The translations under genes and the position numbers were made by a program. Of a DNA stretch of 46,835 nt, positions 14,709 through 23,054 are shown piece by piece. Positions within the stretch are counted from its first letter, which is position 1, and every line of letters starts with the position of its first letter. The stretch is taken from NCBI GenBank assembly GCA_937864425.1, contig CALMJL010000130.1:1-46835 (forward strand). Reading direction: 5' to 3'. Source of the DNA: an uncultured Candidatus Planktophila sp. Lineage in GTDB: Bacteria; Actinomycetota; Actinomycetes; Nanopelagicales; Nanopelagicaceae. The notes below the pieces were generated by a model. That model made no database searches. It was given only the letters and a program-made list of their open reading frames with translations, and was not told the DNA's origin.

Positions 14709-15329
14709 GTGACATCTACTGTTTATGTTGTGCGTCATGGTGAGGTAGAGAACCCACAAAAGATTCTCTACGGACGCCAACCAGGCTGGCGACTTTCTGC
14801 GCGCGGACAAGAGATGGCACAAGCACTTGGAAAATGGTCGGAATCAATTCCGCTTGGCGCGCTTCACGTTTCACCACTTCAACGCGCTCAAGAAACAGCT
14901 GCTCCCATTGCAGCGGCACACAACATAAAGATTCATACCGATGATCGACTTATTGAAGCAGCAAATATTTTTGAAGGAAAATCTTTTGAGTTAGGCAGTG
15001 GAGTTCTAAAACATCCAAGCGCATGGAGACATCTTTACAATCCTTGGAAACCATCCTGGGGCGAACCATACGAAGAACAAATTAGTCGCATGCTCGCTGC
15101 CGTCTTTGATGCCAAAAAGGCTGCACAGGGAAAAGATGCAATTGTCGTGTCACATCAGCTTCCGATTTGGATTTTGCGCAGCGCAATTGAGGGACGTCGA
15201 TTGCTACACGATCCAAGAAAACGCCAGTGCACTCTTGCATCAGTGACTGGAATTCATTTTGATGATGAGGGAATGATTTCAGGTACTTCTTATCTTGAAC
15301 CCGCAGCCCACCTACTACCTAAGAAGTAA
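14709..15329 (+). CDS. histidine phosphatase family protein (phosphoglycerate mutase-like)
   Basis: A 206-residue member of histidine phosphatase branch 1. The phosphorylated histidine sits in VYVVRHGEVENPQK near residue 9. The second Arg lies in SPLQRAQETA, and the second catalytic His is in IVVSHQLPIWIL. Members hydrolyse or transfer phosphate from many small molecules, so no substrate is assigned. The start is GTG, because the frame meets TAG two codons upstream. It is the first gene of the cytochrome c assembly operon, as Rv0525 is in M. tuberculosis (recall), and ends one base before the tlpA ATG. Confidence 0.9.
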   Translation: MTSTVYVVRHGEVENPQKILYGRQPGWRLSARGQEMAQALGKWSESIPLGALHVSPLQRAQETAAPIAAAHNIKIHTDDRLIEAANIFEGKSFELGSGVLKHPSAWRHLYNPWKPSWGEPYEEQISRMLAAVFDAKKAAQGKDAIVVSHQLPIWILRSAIEGRRLLHDPRKRQCTLASVTGIHFDDEGMISGTSYLEPAAHLLPKK

Positions 15330-15330
15330 T

Positions 15331-15867
15331 ATGAAAAAGTATTTAGCGGTCGTGGCTTCGCTGCTTGTACTCACAGGATGTGCGACAAGCGGAACATCGC
15401 AAGCAGAAGAAAGTTTTATTGCTGGCAGTGGAGCGGTCACAACAATCAAAGCAGGTAGCCGTGCACAAGCCCCCGAGTTAAAGGGCATGACGTTAAGTGG
15501 CAAGGAGTACGCCTTTACTGGTGGAAAAGTTGCGGTGGTAAATGTTTGGGCCTCATGGTGTTCTCCATGTCGCGCAGAAGAACCCACACTCTCTGCACTC
15601 TCCGAGAAATATCCTGAGGTTGCTTTTATTGGAATTTTGACGCGTGATAATCCTGTTAATGCCGAAGCTTTCGCTCGTTCGCGCCAAATCCCGTATCCAA
15701 CAATTATTGATGATTCTTTATTAATTGGCTTCAGTAAATCTTTGCCAGCAAATGCCATCCCAACAACACTCGTCATCGATCGAAATGGTGGAGTGGCAGC
15801 TCGAATTTCTGGTGTGGTCACTGTTGCCTCACTCAGTAAATTGATTGAAGATGTGAGCAAAGAATGA
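15331..15867 (+). CDS. TlpA/ResA-type thiol-disulfide lipoprotein
   Basis: A 178-residue lipoprotein with a thioredoxin fold, facing the outside of the membrane, where it reduces apocytochrome c haem-binding cysteines. The lipobox is L-T-G-C at residues 14-17 after MKKYLAVVASLLV. The active site WASWCSPCRAEEP contains the CxxC pair, and NAIPTTLVIDRNG carries the cis-proline. I take the ATG at 15331, one base after the previous stop, over an in-frame TTG 36 bases upstream, because only the ATG gives a proper lipoprotein signal peptide. It overlaps ccdA by 4 bases (ATGA); CcdA supplies it with electrons. Confidence 0.93.
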   Translation: MKKYLAVVASLLVLTGCATSGTSQAEESFIAGSGAVTTIKAGSRAQAPELKGMTLSGKEYAFTGGKVAVVNVWASWCSPCRAEEPTLSALSEKYPEVAFIGILTRDNPVNAEAFARSRQIPYPTIIDDSLLIGFSKSLPANAIPTTLVIDRNGGVAARISGVVTVASLSKLIEDVSKE

Positions 15868-16589
15868 GTGATTTTGTGGTCAATCATCTCCTAGACGGAT
15901 TTTTACTCACCGCTTTTCCAGTTGCAATGCTTGTTGGAGTCATTTCATTTGTTTCTCCATGTGTACTTCCTTTAGTTCCGGGCTATCTCTCTTTTGCAGC
16001 TGGATTTTCACGATCACGTGGAAAAGTTTTGCTTGGCTCAATTCTCTTTGTCTTGGGATTCTCTGTTCTATTTATTCTTTATGGTGCACTTTTTGGATCA
16101 CTGGGTGCGCGAATATCCACTCATGAAGAGGCCATCACTCGAATTCTCGGAATCTTCACAATTTTGATGGGTGTGATTTTTCTCGGTGCATTTCCATTTA
16201 TGCCTCAGGTAAAGCCAAAGATTTCTACTCACGGTGGGTTAATTGGCGCCCCAGTGCTTGGATTTCTCTTCGGAGTTGGCTGGACTCCATGTATTGGCCC
16301 TGGTTTAGCAAGTGTGCAAGCACTCGCTTTTCAGGAATCAAGTGCAATCAGGGGAGCGATACTTTCATTCGGATATTGCTTAGGTTTAGGAATTCCCTTT
16401 ATAGCAACTGGACTATTTTTTGATAAGTCCAAAGGAATTCGAAAATTTGCGCTGCAACGCGGGGAAAAAATTTCTCAGATAGGAGGAGTACTCCTTATCT
16501 TGATTGGTGTTTTGCAACTTTCTGGACTCTGGGGCAACCTCATGATTGAACTACGTTCATCGATATCTGATTTTGTGCCGGTGATCTAA
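15864..16589 (+). CDS. ccdA: cytochrome c biogenesis protein CcdA
   Basis: A 241-residue membrane protein of the CcdA/DsbD core family with about six transmembrane segments. It carries electrons from cytoplasmic thioredoxin to extracytoplasmic thiol proteins such as the TlpA-like protein encoded just upstream. The two conserved redox cysteines lie in VSPCVLPLVPGY and GWTPCIGPGL. The ATG overlaps the tlpA stop, and the stop overlaps the resB start (TAATG), giving tight stoichiometric coupling within the system II operon. Confidence 0.95.
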   Translation: MSDFVVNHLLDGFLLTAFPVAMLVGVISFVSPCVLPLVPGYLSFAAGFSRSRGKVLLGSILFVLGFSVLFILYGALFGSLGARISTHEEAITRILGIFTILMGVIFLGAFPFMPQVKPKISTHGGLIGAPVLGFLFGVGWTPCIGPGLASVQALAFQESSAIRGAILSFGYCLGLGIPFIATGLFFDKSKGIRKFALQRGEKISQIGGVLLILIGVLQLSGLWGNLMIELRSSISDFVPVI

Positions 16590-18055
16590 TGAGCGAAAAA
16601 ATTGAAGTACCTGAATTAGGGGCAGTTGGTTTAGCGCGCTATCTGTGGCGCCAGCTCACCAGCATGCGTACTGCCCTCATTCTTCTCATGATGATGGGAA
16701 TCGCTGCTATACCAGGTTCGTTGATTCCCCAACGAATTACCAATGCAATTGCTGTCCGCGATCTTTATGACTCAAATCCTAATCTGGCGCGTTGGTATGA
16801 CCGTTTCTATCTATTCGACGTCTATGGATCTCCTTGGTTTAGTGCAATCTACATCCTGCTCTTTATTTCGCTGATTGGTTGCGTACTACCTCGCACACTT
16901 GAGCACTACAAAGCGATGAAAGCACAACCTCCTGCAACTCCACGCAATCTCTCTCGCCTAGAACACCACCAAGAATTTAAAGCGGATGAAAAAGCGCTCG
17001 AGAATGCAGCTTTATGGTTTGCTAAAAATCGTTTTCGGATAAAAAGAGATGGGGATTCAATTTCAGCTGAGAAGGGCTACCTTCGAGAAACTGGCAATCT
17101 GCTCTTTCATTTATCTCTAATCCTTATTCTGGTTGGAGTGAGCTTTGGCGCACTTTTTGGAATGCGCGGAGAAGCAATCATTAATGTAGGAGAGCGATTC
17201 ATCAATGTTGCAACCACGTATGACACACTCTCTTTTGGAAAGTTAACTTCTGAAAAATCACTTCAGCCATTTGAGGTGAAGTTAGATCGATTTAATGCCA
17301 CTTATAACCCGGCCACAAATGCTCCGATTGATTACAAAGCCTGGGTTACCGTTACTGAAAATGGAATAAGCAGAAAGCAGATTCTCAAAGTAAATCAACC
17401 GTTGACATTTGGAAATACCAGAGTTTATTTGCAAGCAAATGGGTATAGCCCAGTTGTTACCGTTCGAGATTCGCGTGGAAATGTTGCTTTACAAGGTCCG
17501 GTTCCATTCCTACCTCAAGATGCAAATTTAAGATCGATTGGTGCGATAAAAGTCCCTGATGCTGATCCACCGGTTGGATTTGTTGCTAATTTTGTTCCAA
17601 CCAATCAACGAACTTCTGGTCAAGGTGCAATTTCAGTCTTTCCTGAATTACTTGATCCGAAATTACTTTTTTCCGTGTGGCAAGGTGATCTGGGACTTAA
17701 TAGTGGTGTTCCACAATCTGTTTATAGATTGGATACAGATAAATTACGCAAAATTGGTTTAGGTTCTGTAAAACCTGGTGAGACATTTACATACCCTGAG
17801 GGATCCATCACACTCGAGACAGTTGTACCGTGGGTCAATCTGCAAGTAGTTCGAGATCCCGGCAAGACGTATGCATTATGGGGCGGTATTGTTGCGGTGC
17901 TTGGACTTCTTTCATCACTTTATGGTCGTCGTCGACGTATCTGGATTAGAAAAGTTGGCGATTCCGTTGAAGTTGCTGGCTTAGCAAAGAATGAAGCGCC
18001 AGGTTTACAAGCTGAAATTCAGGCATTTGTTGCAGCAGTGAAGGGGGATAAGTAG
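16589..18055 (+). CDS. resB: cytochrome c biogenesis protein ResB (Ccs1)
   Basis: A 488-residue system II cytochrome c synthesis protein that, with CcsA, moves haem to the outer face and attaches it to apocytochrome. Three N-terminal membrane segments are visible (from TSMRTALILLMMMGIAAIPG, YILLFISLIGCVLPR and LFHLSLILILVGVSF), followed by a long extracytoplasmic domain of about 260 residues and a fourth segment near ALWGGIVAVLGLLSSLYG. The typical ResB string GSLIPQR is present. It overlaps ccdA and ccsA by one base at each end. Confidence 0.95.
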   Translation: MSEKIEVPELGAVGLARYLWRQLTSMRTALILLMMMGIAAIPGSLIPQRITNAIAVRDLYDSNPNLARWYDRFYLFDVYGSPWFSAIYILLFISLIGCVLPRTLEHYKAMKAQPPATPRNLSRLEHHQEFKADEKALENAALWFAKNRFRIKRDGDSISAEKGYLRETGNLLFHLSLILILVGVSFGALFGMRGEAIINVGERFINVATTYDTLSFGKLTSEKSLQPFEVKLDRFNATYNPATNAPIDYKAWVTVTENGISRKQILKVNQPLTFGNTRVYLQANGYSPVVTVRDSRGNVALQGPVPFLPQDANLRSIGAIKVPDADPPVGFVANFVPTNQRTSGQGAISVFPELLDPKLLFSVWQGDLGLNSGVPQSVYRLDTDKLRKIGLGSVKPGETFTYPEGSITLETVVPWVNLQVVRDPGKTYALWGGIVAVLGLLSSLYGRRRRIWIRKVGDSVEVAGLAKNEAPGLQAEIQAFVAAVKGDK

Positions 18056-18969
18056 TGCAAACAACGTGGGCATATATCTCTAATTATTTCATCTATTCTG
18101 CAATGGCAGTCTTTGCAATCTCATTTGTAGCGCACGCATTTGAAACAGCATTTGCGGTTCGGGCACCTGAAAAAGCAGATGTAACCCAAGGCAATTTGTT
18201 GGTAAAGACGCTGGATTATCAGCGCACAGAAAAAGCTGCACGAATCGCAACTGCGATGATGATTCTTGGATTTATTCTTTTATTGGGTGGAGTTATTGCG
18301 CGCGGACTTTCAAATAAGCATGTTCCTTGGGGCAATATGTATGAATTCTCCATCACTGGGGCGCTGGCATTTACTGGAGCTTATTTAGCGGCACTACGTA
18401 AATATGATTTGCGCTGGCTGGGTTTATTTATCTCACTTGCTGTATTACTGACTTTAGGTACTGCTATTACTTTGCTTTATCGAGATAGCGCACCGCTCGT
18501 TCCTGCTTTGAAATCAACTTGGCTGGTTATTCACGTAGTAGCCGCAATTATTTCAGGTGGAGTTTTCTTACTTGCCAATGTTGTTTCAGGTGCCTATTTA
18601 TATTTAGATTACAAAGAATCACGTGGAGGCAGACCAGCATGGCTTACCCGTGTACCAACACTTGAAGTTCTTGACCAACTTTCATACCGACTCGTGGCAT
18701 TTGTATTTCCACTCTGGACCTTTGCAGTCATTGCAGGCGCCATTTGGGCCGAAAGTGCTTGGGGACGTTATTGGGGTTGGGATCCAAAAGAGACGTGGGC
18801 CTTCATCACCTGGGTTGCTTATGCTGCTTACTTACATGCGCGCGTGACGATTGGATGGCGTGGTCGCCGTGCAGCGTGGCTCTGCATTTTGGCAGGTTCT
18901 ACATTCTTATTTAATTATGTATATGTAAATGTTTGGGGAACAGGCAAGCACACGTACTCTGGGCTTTAG
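18055..18969 (+). CDS. ccsA: cytochrome c assembly protein CcsA (ResC/CcsB)
   Basis: A 304-residue polytopic membrane protein of the CcmC/CcsA haem-handling family. The WWD haem-binding domain is clear as WGRYWGWDPKETW, and histidines that may ligate haem lie in the flanking helices (LVIHVVAAI, FVAHAFE, YLHARV). With ResB it forms the haem lyase. The start is GTG, overlapping the resB stop as TAGTG. It ends the operon, and its last 4 bases overlap the convergent PLDc_N gene. Confidence 0.95.
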   Translation: MQTTWAYISNYFIYSAMAVFAISFVAHAFETAFAVRAPEKADVTQGNLLVKTLDYQRTEKAARIATAMMILGFILLLGGVIARGLSNKHVPWGNMYEFSITGALAFTGAYLAALRKYDLRWLGLFISLAVLLTLGTAITLLYRDSAPLVPALKSTWLVIHVVAAIISGGVFLLANVVSGAYLYLDYKESRGGRPAWLTRVPTLEVLDQLSYRLVAFVFPLWTFAVIAGAIWAESAWGRYWGWDPKETWAFITWVAYAAYLHARVTIGWRGRRAAWLCILAGSTFLFNYVYVNVWGTGKHTYSGL

Positions 18970-19226
18970 AGATTTTTTAAAAAGTCAGGGTCGTCGTCAG
19001 GCGGAAGAATTCTGCGCTTACCTGGTTTTGGCCCGCGTGGACCGCGTACTCGGCCGGCAATCAAATAGGCAATCGGTCCAATTATTTGCACAAAGAGAAT
19101 GACGAGTAGCCATCCCCATTTAGGAAGACTCTTAATTTGAGAATCATCGCGCATTGCGCAATCAACGAAGGTAAAGAGTGTTAACGCAAGGGTTAGTACA
19201 AGAAGTAAACCTGACACTCTTAGCAT
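18966..19226 (-). CDS. small membrane protein with PLDc_N domain
   Basis: An 86-residue protein with two transmembrane segments, at about 4-22 and 38-60, ending in a basic and Pro-rich cytoplasmic tail. WGWLLVILFVQIIGPIAYLI matches the PLDc_N (phospholipase D nuclease N-terminal) module, which often stands alone in actinobacteria and has no catalytic residues. The function is unknown. It lies 18 bases after menA on the same strand and probably belongs to the menE-menA transcript. Confidence 0.85.
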   Translation of the reverse strand: MLRVSGLLLVLTLALTLFTFVDCAMRDDSQIKSLPKWGWLLVILFVQIIGPIAYLIAGRVRGPRGPKPGKRRILPPDDDPDFLKNL

Positions 19227-19244
19227 GCTCCAATTCTAATGTGG

Positions 19245-20090
19245 TTAGAAAGAAAGGGCTAATGCAAAAGTAATCGCGAAATGCAATTGCAGTTGCCCAG
19301 TCCGAGCCAGTAGTGGAATGAGTGCAGGCCCCGAAGCGCCTGCTCTTACCTCGCGGCTCAATGAAAGTGCCTGCGGAGCGGTAGCTAGCGTTAATAGCGC
19401 AAGCACATTTCCTGTAAGTGGAGCCGCCAGATAAGAGATTGCTAGAAGAAAGATAAAAAAGCGGCGAGAGTTTTGATCTCCTAATCGAACCGCCAAAGTG
19501 CTTTTGCCCACTTGGGCATCACGTTCGCGATCACGAATATTATTAATAACGAGGAGTGCGCATGAGAGCGCTCCCATAGGAACAGATGCTGCAAAGACAG
19601 CAAAGCTAAATTCGAGAGTCTGCACGTAATAGGTGCCGACCGTTGCAACAACTCCAAAAAAGAGAAATACAGATATTTCGCCGAGCCCGCGATATCCATA
19701 TGGATTTTTTCCGCCCGTATAACCCCATGCTGCAACCAGTGCAGCGCAGCCAACAAAGAGAATCCACCATGACGAAAGGGAGGCAAGAACTAATCCAGCA
19801 AGCACTGCAATGGCATAACTAATTACTGCAGCTCGCTTTACTGCTTCCGCAGATGCCAATCCTGATGCAGTAAGTCGAATTGGTCCGATGCGATCATTAT
19901 CCGTCCCGCGGATTCCATCGGAATAATCATTGGAATAGTTCACTCCTATTTGTAGAGCGAGTGCGACAACCAGAGATAAGAGCGCCGCTATAGGCTGCCA
20001 TTGATTTCCGGCAAGCACAGTAGCAACAGCAACTGGTGCGATTGCCGCAGTAAGTGTGCGGGGACGCGCTCCTTGAATCCAGATTTTAAT
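19245..20090 (-). CDS. menA: 1,4-dihydroxy-2-naphthoate polyprenyltransferase MenA, probable ATT start
   Basis: MenA is the membrane prenyltransferase that adds the isoprenoid tail to dihydroxynaphthoate. The motif NYSNDYSDGIRGTDNDR holds the first Asp-rich site, and VINNIRDRERDAQVGKSTLAVRLG the second; about eight membrane segments follow. The family's conserved N-terminus WIQGARPRTLTAAIAPV is encoded upstream of the first ATG/GTG/TTG-type start (GTG at 20018). The frame is closed by TGA at 20103-20105 and offers no ATG, GTG or TTG before the motif. An ATT at 20090 lies 6 bases after GGAGG and gives a 281-residue protein starting KIWIQGARPRT, the expected length. It overlaps the menE stop by 3 bases. 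A sequence error turning ATG into ATT is the alternative. Confidence 0.9.
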   Translation of the reverse strand: MKIWIQGARPRTLTAAIAPVAVATVLAGNQWQPIAALLSLVVALALQIGVNYSNDYSDGIRGTDNDRIGPIRLTASGLASAEAVKRAAVISYAIAVLAGLVLASLSSWWILFVGCAALVAAWGYTGGKNPYGYRGLGEISVFLFFGVVATVGTYYVQTLEFSFAVFAASVPMGALSCALLVINNIRDRERDAQVGKSTLAVRLGDQNSRRFFIFLLAISYLAAPLTGNVLALLTLATAPQALSLSREVRAGASGPALIPLLARTGQLQLHFAITFALALSF

Positions 20091-21180
20091 TGGGAGCCTC
20101 CATCAACAATGAAATCAACTTTTGGCGATCAACTTTCCCTATACCAATAAGTGGAAGCTCGGGAAGAAATAGAAATCCCTTTGGTTTTGACGCGTGGCCA
20201 AATTGTTGGAGAAGGTAATCATTAATCTCGGATTCTGCAGGAAAACCATCTCCTGCAACAGCAAGATGTAAAGCTTGTCCCCATTCTGAATCCTTAACTG
20301 CAAATGCCGCAAATGATTTATGTGGGAAATGAGCGTGCAACGCACTTTCAATAGCGCTGAGCGAAATGTTTTCACCACCAGAGATAATGACATCATCCAT
20401 TCGTCCATCAATAACCAATGTGTCGTTGGCAAAATGTCCAGAGTCACTTGTCATAAACCAACCATCAACGAAGGATGTTTCCCAAAGTGTCTGCGCACCC
20501 ACATATGTACTTGCTAGCACTGAGCCACGAACTGCAATCTTTGAATCCGCACCAATCTTTATCTCTACTCCATCAAGCGGAACTCCGTTATACACACATC
20601 CTCCGGAAGTTTCGGTCATTCCATAAGAAGTAATGAGATTGATGCCAGCAGATGAAGCAGCATCGAAGAGATCGCTGGTGAGCGCGGAGCCACCTACCAA
20701 AACTGCCTTCGCATTAATTAAATGTTCTAGTAGAAATTGATCACCGTGAACTGCGCGATAAAGCTGAGTAGGTACGACAGCAGTGAAATCAGCGTGAGGA
20801 TATTCGCCTTGGTGTTTGCGTACATCAATTGGCTCTGTTCCTAATTCCAAACTTCGAATCAAAACATTGATGCCGGCAATATGTGTCAATGGCAATAAAA
20901 GCGACCAAGTATTTCCAAATTCTGCATTGAGAAATTTATGTGAGGCCCGTGCAGCAGAGAGAAGAGCAGTTGAAGAGAGACCAACCGATTTAGCTACCCC
21001 TGAACTGCCCGTGGTATTCACGATGACGCTGATGCGAGGTTGCACATGGGTTGCTGTAATCGATCCAAATGAAAGCGCCGGTCCATCTGAGACTAGGGCT
21101 TTGGCGATACGTGCCATTAATTCGCTGACAGACCATGCGGGGTTGACTTCGCGAATTTCTCGTTGTGCGTGCTGCTCCAT
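20086..21180 (-). CDS. menE: o-succinylbenzoate-CoA ligase MenE
   Basis: An ANL-superfamily adenylate-forming enzyme that activates o-succinylbenzoate to its CoA thioester in menaquinone synthesis. At 364 residues it is at the short end for the family and lacks most of the usual N-terminal subdomain. The phosphate-binding loop is VNTTGSSGVAKSVG at 54-67, a Gly/Ser/Thr-rich variant. YGMTETSGG is motif A5, DSGHF and IDGRMDDVI are A7/A8, and the catalytic Lys lies in GIGKVDRQKL near the C-terminus. Assignment to MenE rather than another acyl-CoA ligase rests on its position between menA and menB. It is divergent from menB. Confidence 0.9.
   Translation of the reverse strand: MEQHAQREIREVNPAWSVSELMARIAKALVSDGPALSFGSITATHVQPRISVIVNTTGSSGVAKSVGLSSTALLSAARASHKFLNAEFGNTWSLLLPLTHIAGINVLIRSLELGTEPIDVRKHQGEYPHADFTAVVPTQLYRAVHGDQFLLEHLINAKAVLVGGSALTSDLFDAASSAGINLITSYGMTETSGGCVYNGVPLDGVEIKIGADSKIAVRGSVLASTYVGAQTLWETSFVDGWFMTSDSGHFANDTLVIDGRMDDVIISGGENISLSAIESALHAHFPHKSFAAFAVKDSEWGQALHLAVAGDGFPAESEINDYLLQQFGHASKPKGFLFLPELPLIGIGKVDRQKLISLLMEAPN
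20097..20101 (-). promoter_or_regulatory. Shine-Dalgarno GGAGG that selects the ATT start of menA
   Basis: GGAGG on the minus strand lies inside the end of menE and 6 bases before the ATT at 20090. It is ideally placed for that codon and far too distant for the GTG at 20018. Confidence 0.6.
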
Positions 21181-21188
21181 TGCCCGCG

Positions 21189-21195
21189 TAGGCTA
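21189..21195. promoter_or_regulatory. overlapping divergent -10 elements for menE and menB
   Basis: The 7-mer TAGGCTA gives TAGGCT on the plus strand (21189-21194, toward menB) and TAGCCT on the minus strand (21190-21195, toward menE). Both fit TAnnnT. The menE hexamer ends 9 bases before its ATG. The menB hexamer is 27 bases before its GTG, leaving a short leader that carries GGAGG. The two polymerases could not bind at once. Confidence 0.4.
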
Positions 21196-21212
21196 TCGCT
21201 CAGAGACCAATT

Positions 21213-21217
21213 GGAGG
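21213..21217 (+). promoter_or_regulatory. Shine-Dalgarno GGAGG for menB
   Basis: GGAGG lies 4 bases before the GTG at 21222 and supports that start; no ATG follows in frame for more than ten codons. Confidence 0.6.
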
Positions 21218-21221
21218 AATC

Positions 21222-22100
21222 GTGAGTAAGCCGATTAAACGTGATTTTGGTGACCGCACCATCCCGACATGGGTGACTGGTCCCGGTGGTGATTCATTTA
21301 AAGACATTACCTATCAAGTTGCTGATGGCATTGCAAAAATCACGATTAATCGCCCAGAAGTCCGTAACGCGTTTCGCCCACAAACAATTATTGAATTGAA
21401 AGAAGCTTTTGATTTAGCGCGCGACAACTCTGAAGTCGGTGTGATCATTTTGACCGGAAAAGGCGACGAAGCATTCTGTTCGGGCGGGGATATCAGCGTT
21501 CGTGGCGATGATGGATATTTAGGTGAAGATTCTCTTTCGCAAAAGGGTGTAGGCCGTTTAAATGTTTTAGATTTGCAAGTACAAATTCGCCGAACACCAA
21601 AACCAGTAGTAGCCATGATTGCGGGATGGGCCATCGGTGGTGGTCATGTTTTGCACGTTGTCTGCGATCTCTCTATTGCAGCAGATAACGCCAAGTTTGG
21701 ACAGACTGGCCCGATGGTTGGATCTTTTGATGGCGGTTATGGTTCAGGATTATTAGCCGCCAGTGTTGGACAGAAAAAAGCTCGCGAAATTTGGTTTCTT
21801 ACTCGCCAATACGATGCGCAAGAAGCGCTCGCTATGGGATTAGTAAATACTGTAGTCCCGCTCAAAGAATTAGAAGCTGAGACCGTTTCATGGTGTCGTG
21901 AGATGCTACAAAATTCTCCACTTGCATTACGACTGTTGAAAGCATCCATGAATGCAGCAGATGATGGTCTTGCCGGTGTGCAACAACTTGCTGGAGATGC
22001 CACTCTTCTCTTTTACTTGAGCGAAGAAGGTCAAGAAGGTAGAGATGCCTATAAAGAAAAACGCAAACCAAACTTTGGAAAGTTTCCGCGTCGCCCATAA
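21222..22100 (+). CDS. menB: 1,4-dihydroxy-2-naphthoyl-CoA synthase MenB
   Basis: A 292-residue crotonase-fold enzyme that closes the second ring of the naphthoquinone. The oxyanion-hole region [10 protein letters not shown] and the MenB signature [19 protein letters not shown], with [16 protein letters not shown] after it, are intact; Asp and Tyr in the latter are the residues expected of MenB rather than an enoyl-CoA hydratase. The start is GTG with a good Shine-Dalgarno sequence. The menC start follows after 3 bases, forming a menB-menC-menD operon. Confidence 0.97.
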   Translation: MSKPIKRDFGDRTIPTWVTGPGGDSFKDITYQVADGIAKITINRPEVRNAFRPQTIIELKEAFDLARDNSEVGVIILTGKGDEAFCSGGDISVRGDDGYLGEDSLSQKGVGRLNVLDLQVQIRRTPKPVVAMIAGWAIGGGHVLHVVCDLSIAADNAKFGQTGPMVGSFDGGYGSGLLAASVGQKKAREIWFLTRQYDAQEALAMGLVNTVVPLKELEAETVSWCREMLQNSPLALRLLKASMNAADDGLAGVQQLAGDATLLFYLSEEGQEGRDAYKEKRKPNFGKFPRRP

Positions 22101-22103
22101 TTT

Positions 22104-23054
22104 ATGGATCAATCTCTGCTCGAAAGTATGCGCGTCATTGCGCTGCCGACAAAAACTAATTTTCGAGGTATCAATCTTCGCGAAGTCGCTCTCTTTCATG
22201 GTGAGTATGGGTGGGGCGAATTCTCACCTTTTCTCGAATATGACTTCCAAGAGTGCGTTCCGTGGTTGATGAGTGCAATCGAGGCTGCTAGCCAACCTCG
22301 GCCAAAGTTGCTCCGGACCTCCATAAGAGTGAATGGAACTATTCCCGCACTCGATGATAAATCTGAGATAGAGAAAATTATTGAATCATTTCCGGGAGTA
22401 GAAACATTTAAAATCAAAGTTGGCGACAATTTACAAGCAGATTTAGTGCGTTTGGCTCGAGTTAAATCTTTGCGCCCAAAAGCTCGATTGCGAATAGATG
22501 TAAATGGCAACTGGACTGTTTCACAAGCAGTGACACATCTAAGAGCTATCTTTGAGAATGTTGGCCCGCTCGAATATGTCGAGCAACCTTGCGCAACTAT
22601 TGAAGAGCTTCGTGAATTAAAAGAGAAGCTCATTACCAAGATTCCTATTGCAGGTGATGAAGTAGTGCGAAAAGCGGTAGACCCATTTGCCATTAATCTG
22701 AATGGTGCGGTAGATATTGTGATGCTCAAAGTTGCTCCACTTGGTGGAATTGCGCGCGCTAGACGATTAGCTGAACACCACAAACTGCCAGTAGTTGTAT
22801 CGAGCGCTCTTGAAAGCGCTGTCGGTATCCATTATGGACTCACGCTCGCTGCTACATTGAAAGATCTGGAATTTGATTGTGGTTTAGGAACCGGTTCATT
22901 GCTTGCGGCAGATGTGGCTCACCTTCCGATTGAAAATGGAGCAATTTGTATCACCAATTTTGAGCCTCATTTCAACGGATACGAGGTTGCACCTGATCGC
23001 TTTAATTGGTGGAAGAATCGCGTTATGAAGACGGCTGAGTTAATCAATGGCTAA
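22104..23054 (+). CDS. menC: o-succinylbenzoate synthase MenC
   Basis: A 316-residue enolase-superfamily dehydratase that makes o-succinylbenzoate from SHCHC. The catalytic K-x-K is in FKIKVG. Metal ligands are Asp in RIDVNG, Glu in YVEQPC and Asp in AGDEVV, and the second catalytic Lys is in MLKVAPLGG. Its low similarity to E. coli MenC is usual for the family, and the men neighbours support the call over N-acylamino acid racemase. It overlaps menD by 8 bases. Confidence 0.95.
   Translation: MDQSLLESMRVIALPTKTNFRGINLREVALFHGEYGWGEFSPFLEYDFQECVPWLMSAIEAASQPRPKLLRTSIRVNGTIPALDDKSEIEKIIESFPGVETFKIKVGDNLQADLVRLARVKSLRPKARLRIDVNGNWTVSQAVTHLRAIFENVGPLEYVEQPCATIEELRELKEKLITKIPIAGDEVVRKAVDPFAINLNGAVDIVMLKVAPLGGIARARRLAEHHKLPVVVSSALESAVGIHYGLTLAATLKDLEFDCGLGTGSLLAADVAHLPIENGAICITNFEPHFNGYEVAPDRFNWWKNRVMKTAELING

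Noticed and set aside
15295-15330. TTG start at 15295 for the tlpA-like gene
   Set aside because: It would place 12 polar residues before the lipoprotein signal and lies within the preceding gene.
15315-15887. 190-codon open frame on the minus strand opposite the tlpA-like gene
   Set aside because: The plus strand encodes a lipoprotein with a CxxC thioredoxin site and couples to ccdA. The antisense frame has no motif or start signal.
18966-18985. A/T palindrome at the ccsA and PLDc_N 3' ends
   Set aside because: TTTTTTAAAAA is self-complementary but has no loop or GC stem, so it is not convincing as a terminator.
19245-20018. menA starting at the GTG at 20018
   Set aside because: This would delete the conserved WIQGARPRT N-terminus and has no ribosome site; the ATT at 20090 explains both.
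22196-22783. 195-codon open frame on the minus strand opposite menC
   Set aside because: It is Ser/Arg-rich with no recognisable domain and lies wholly inside menC, whose catalytic residues are all intact. It is a codon-bias shadow.
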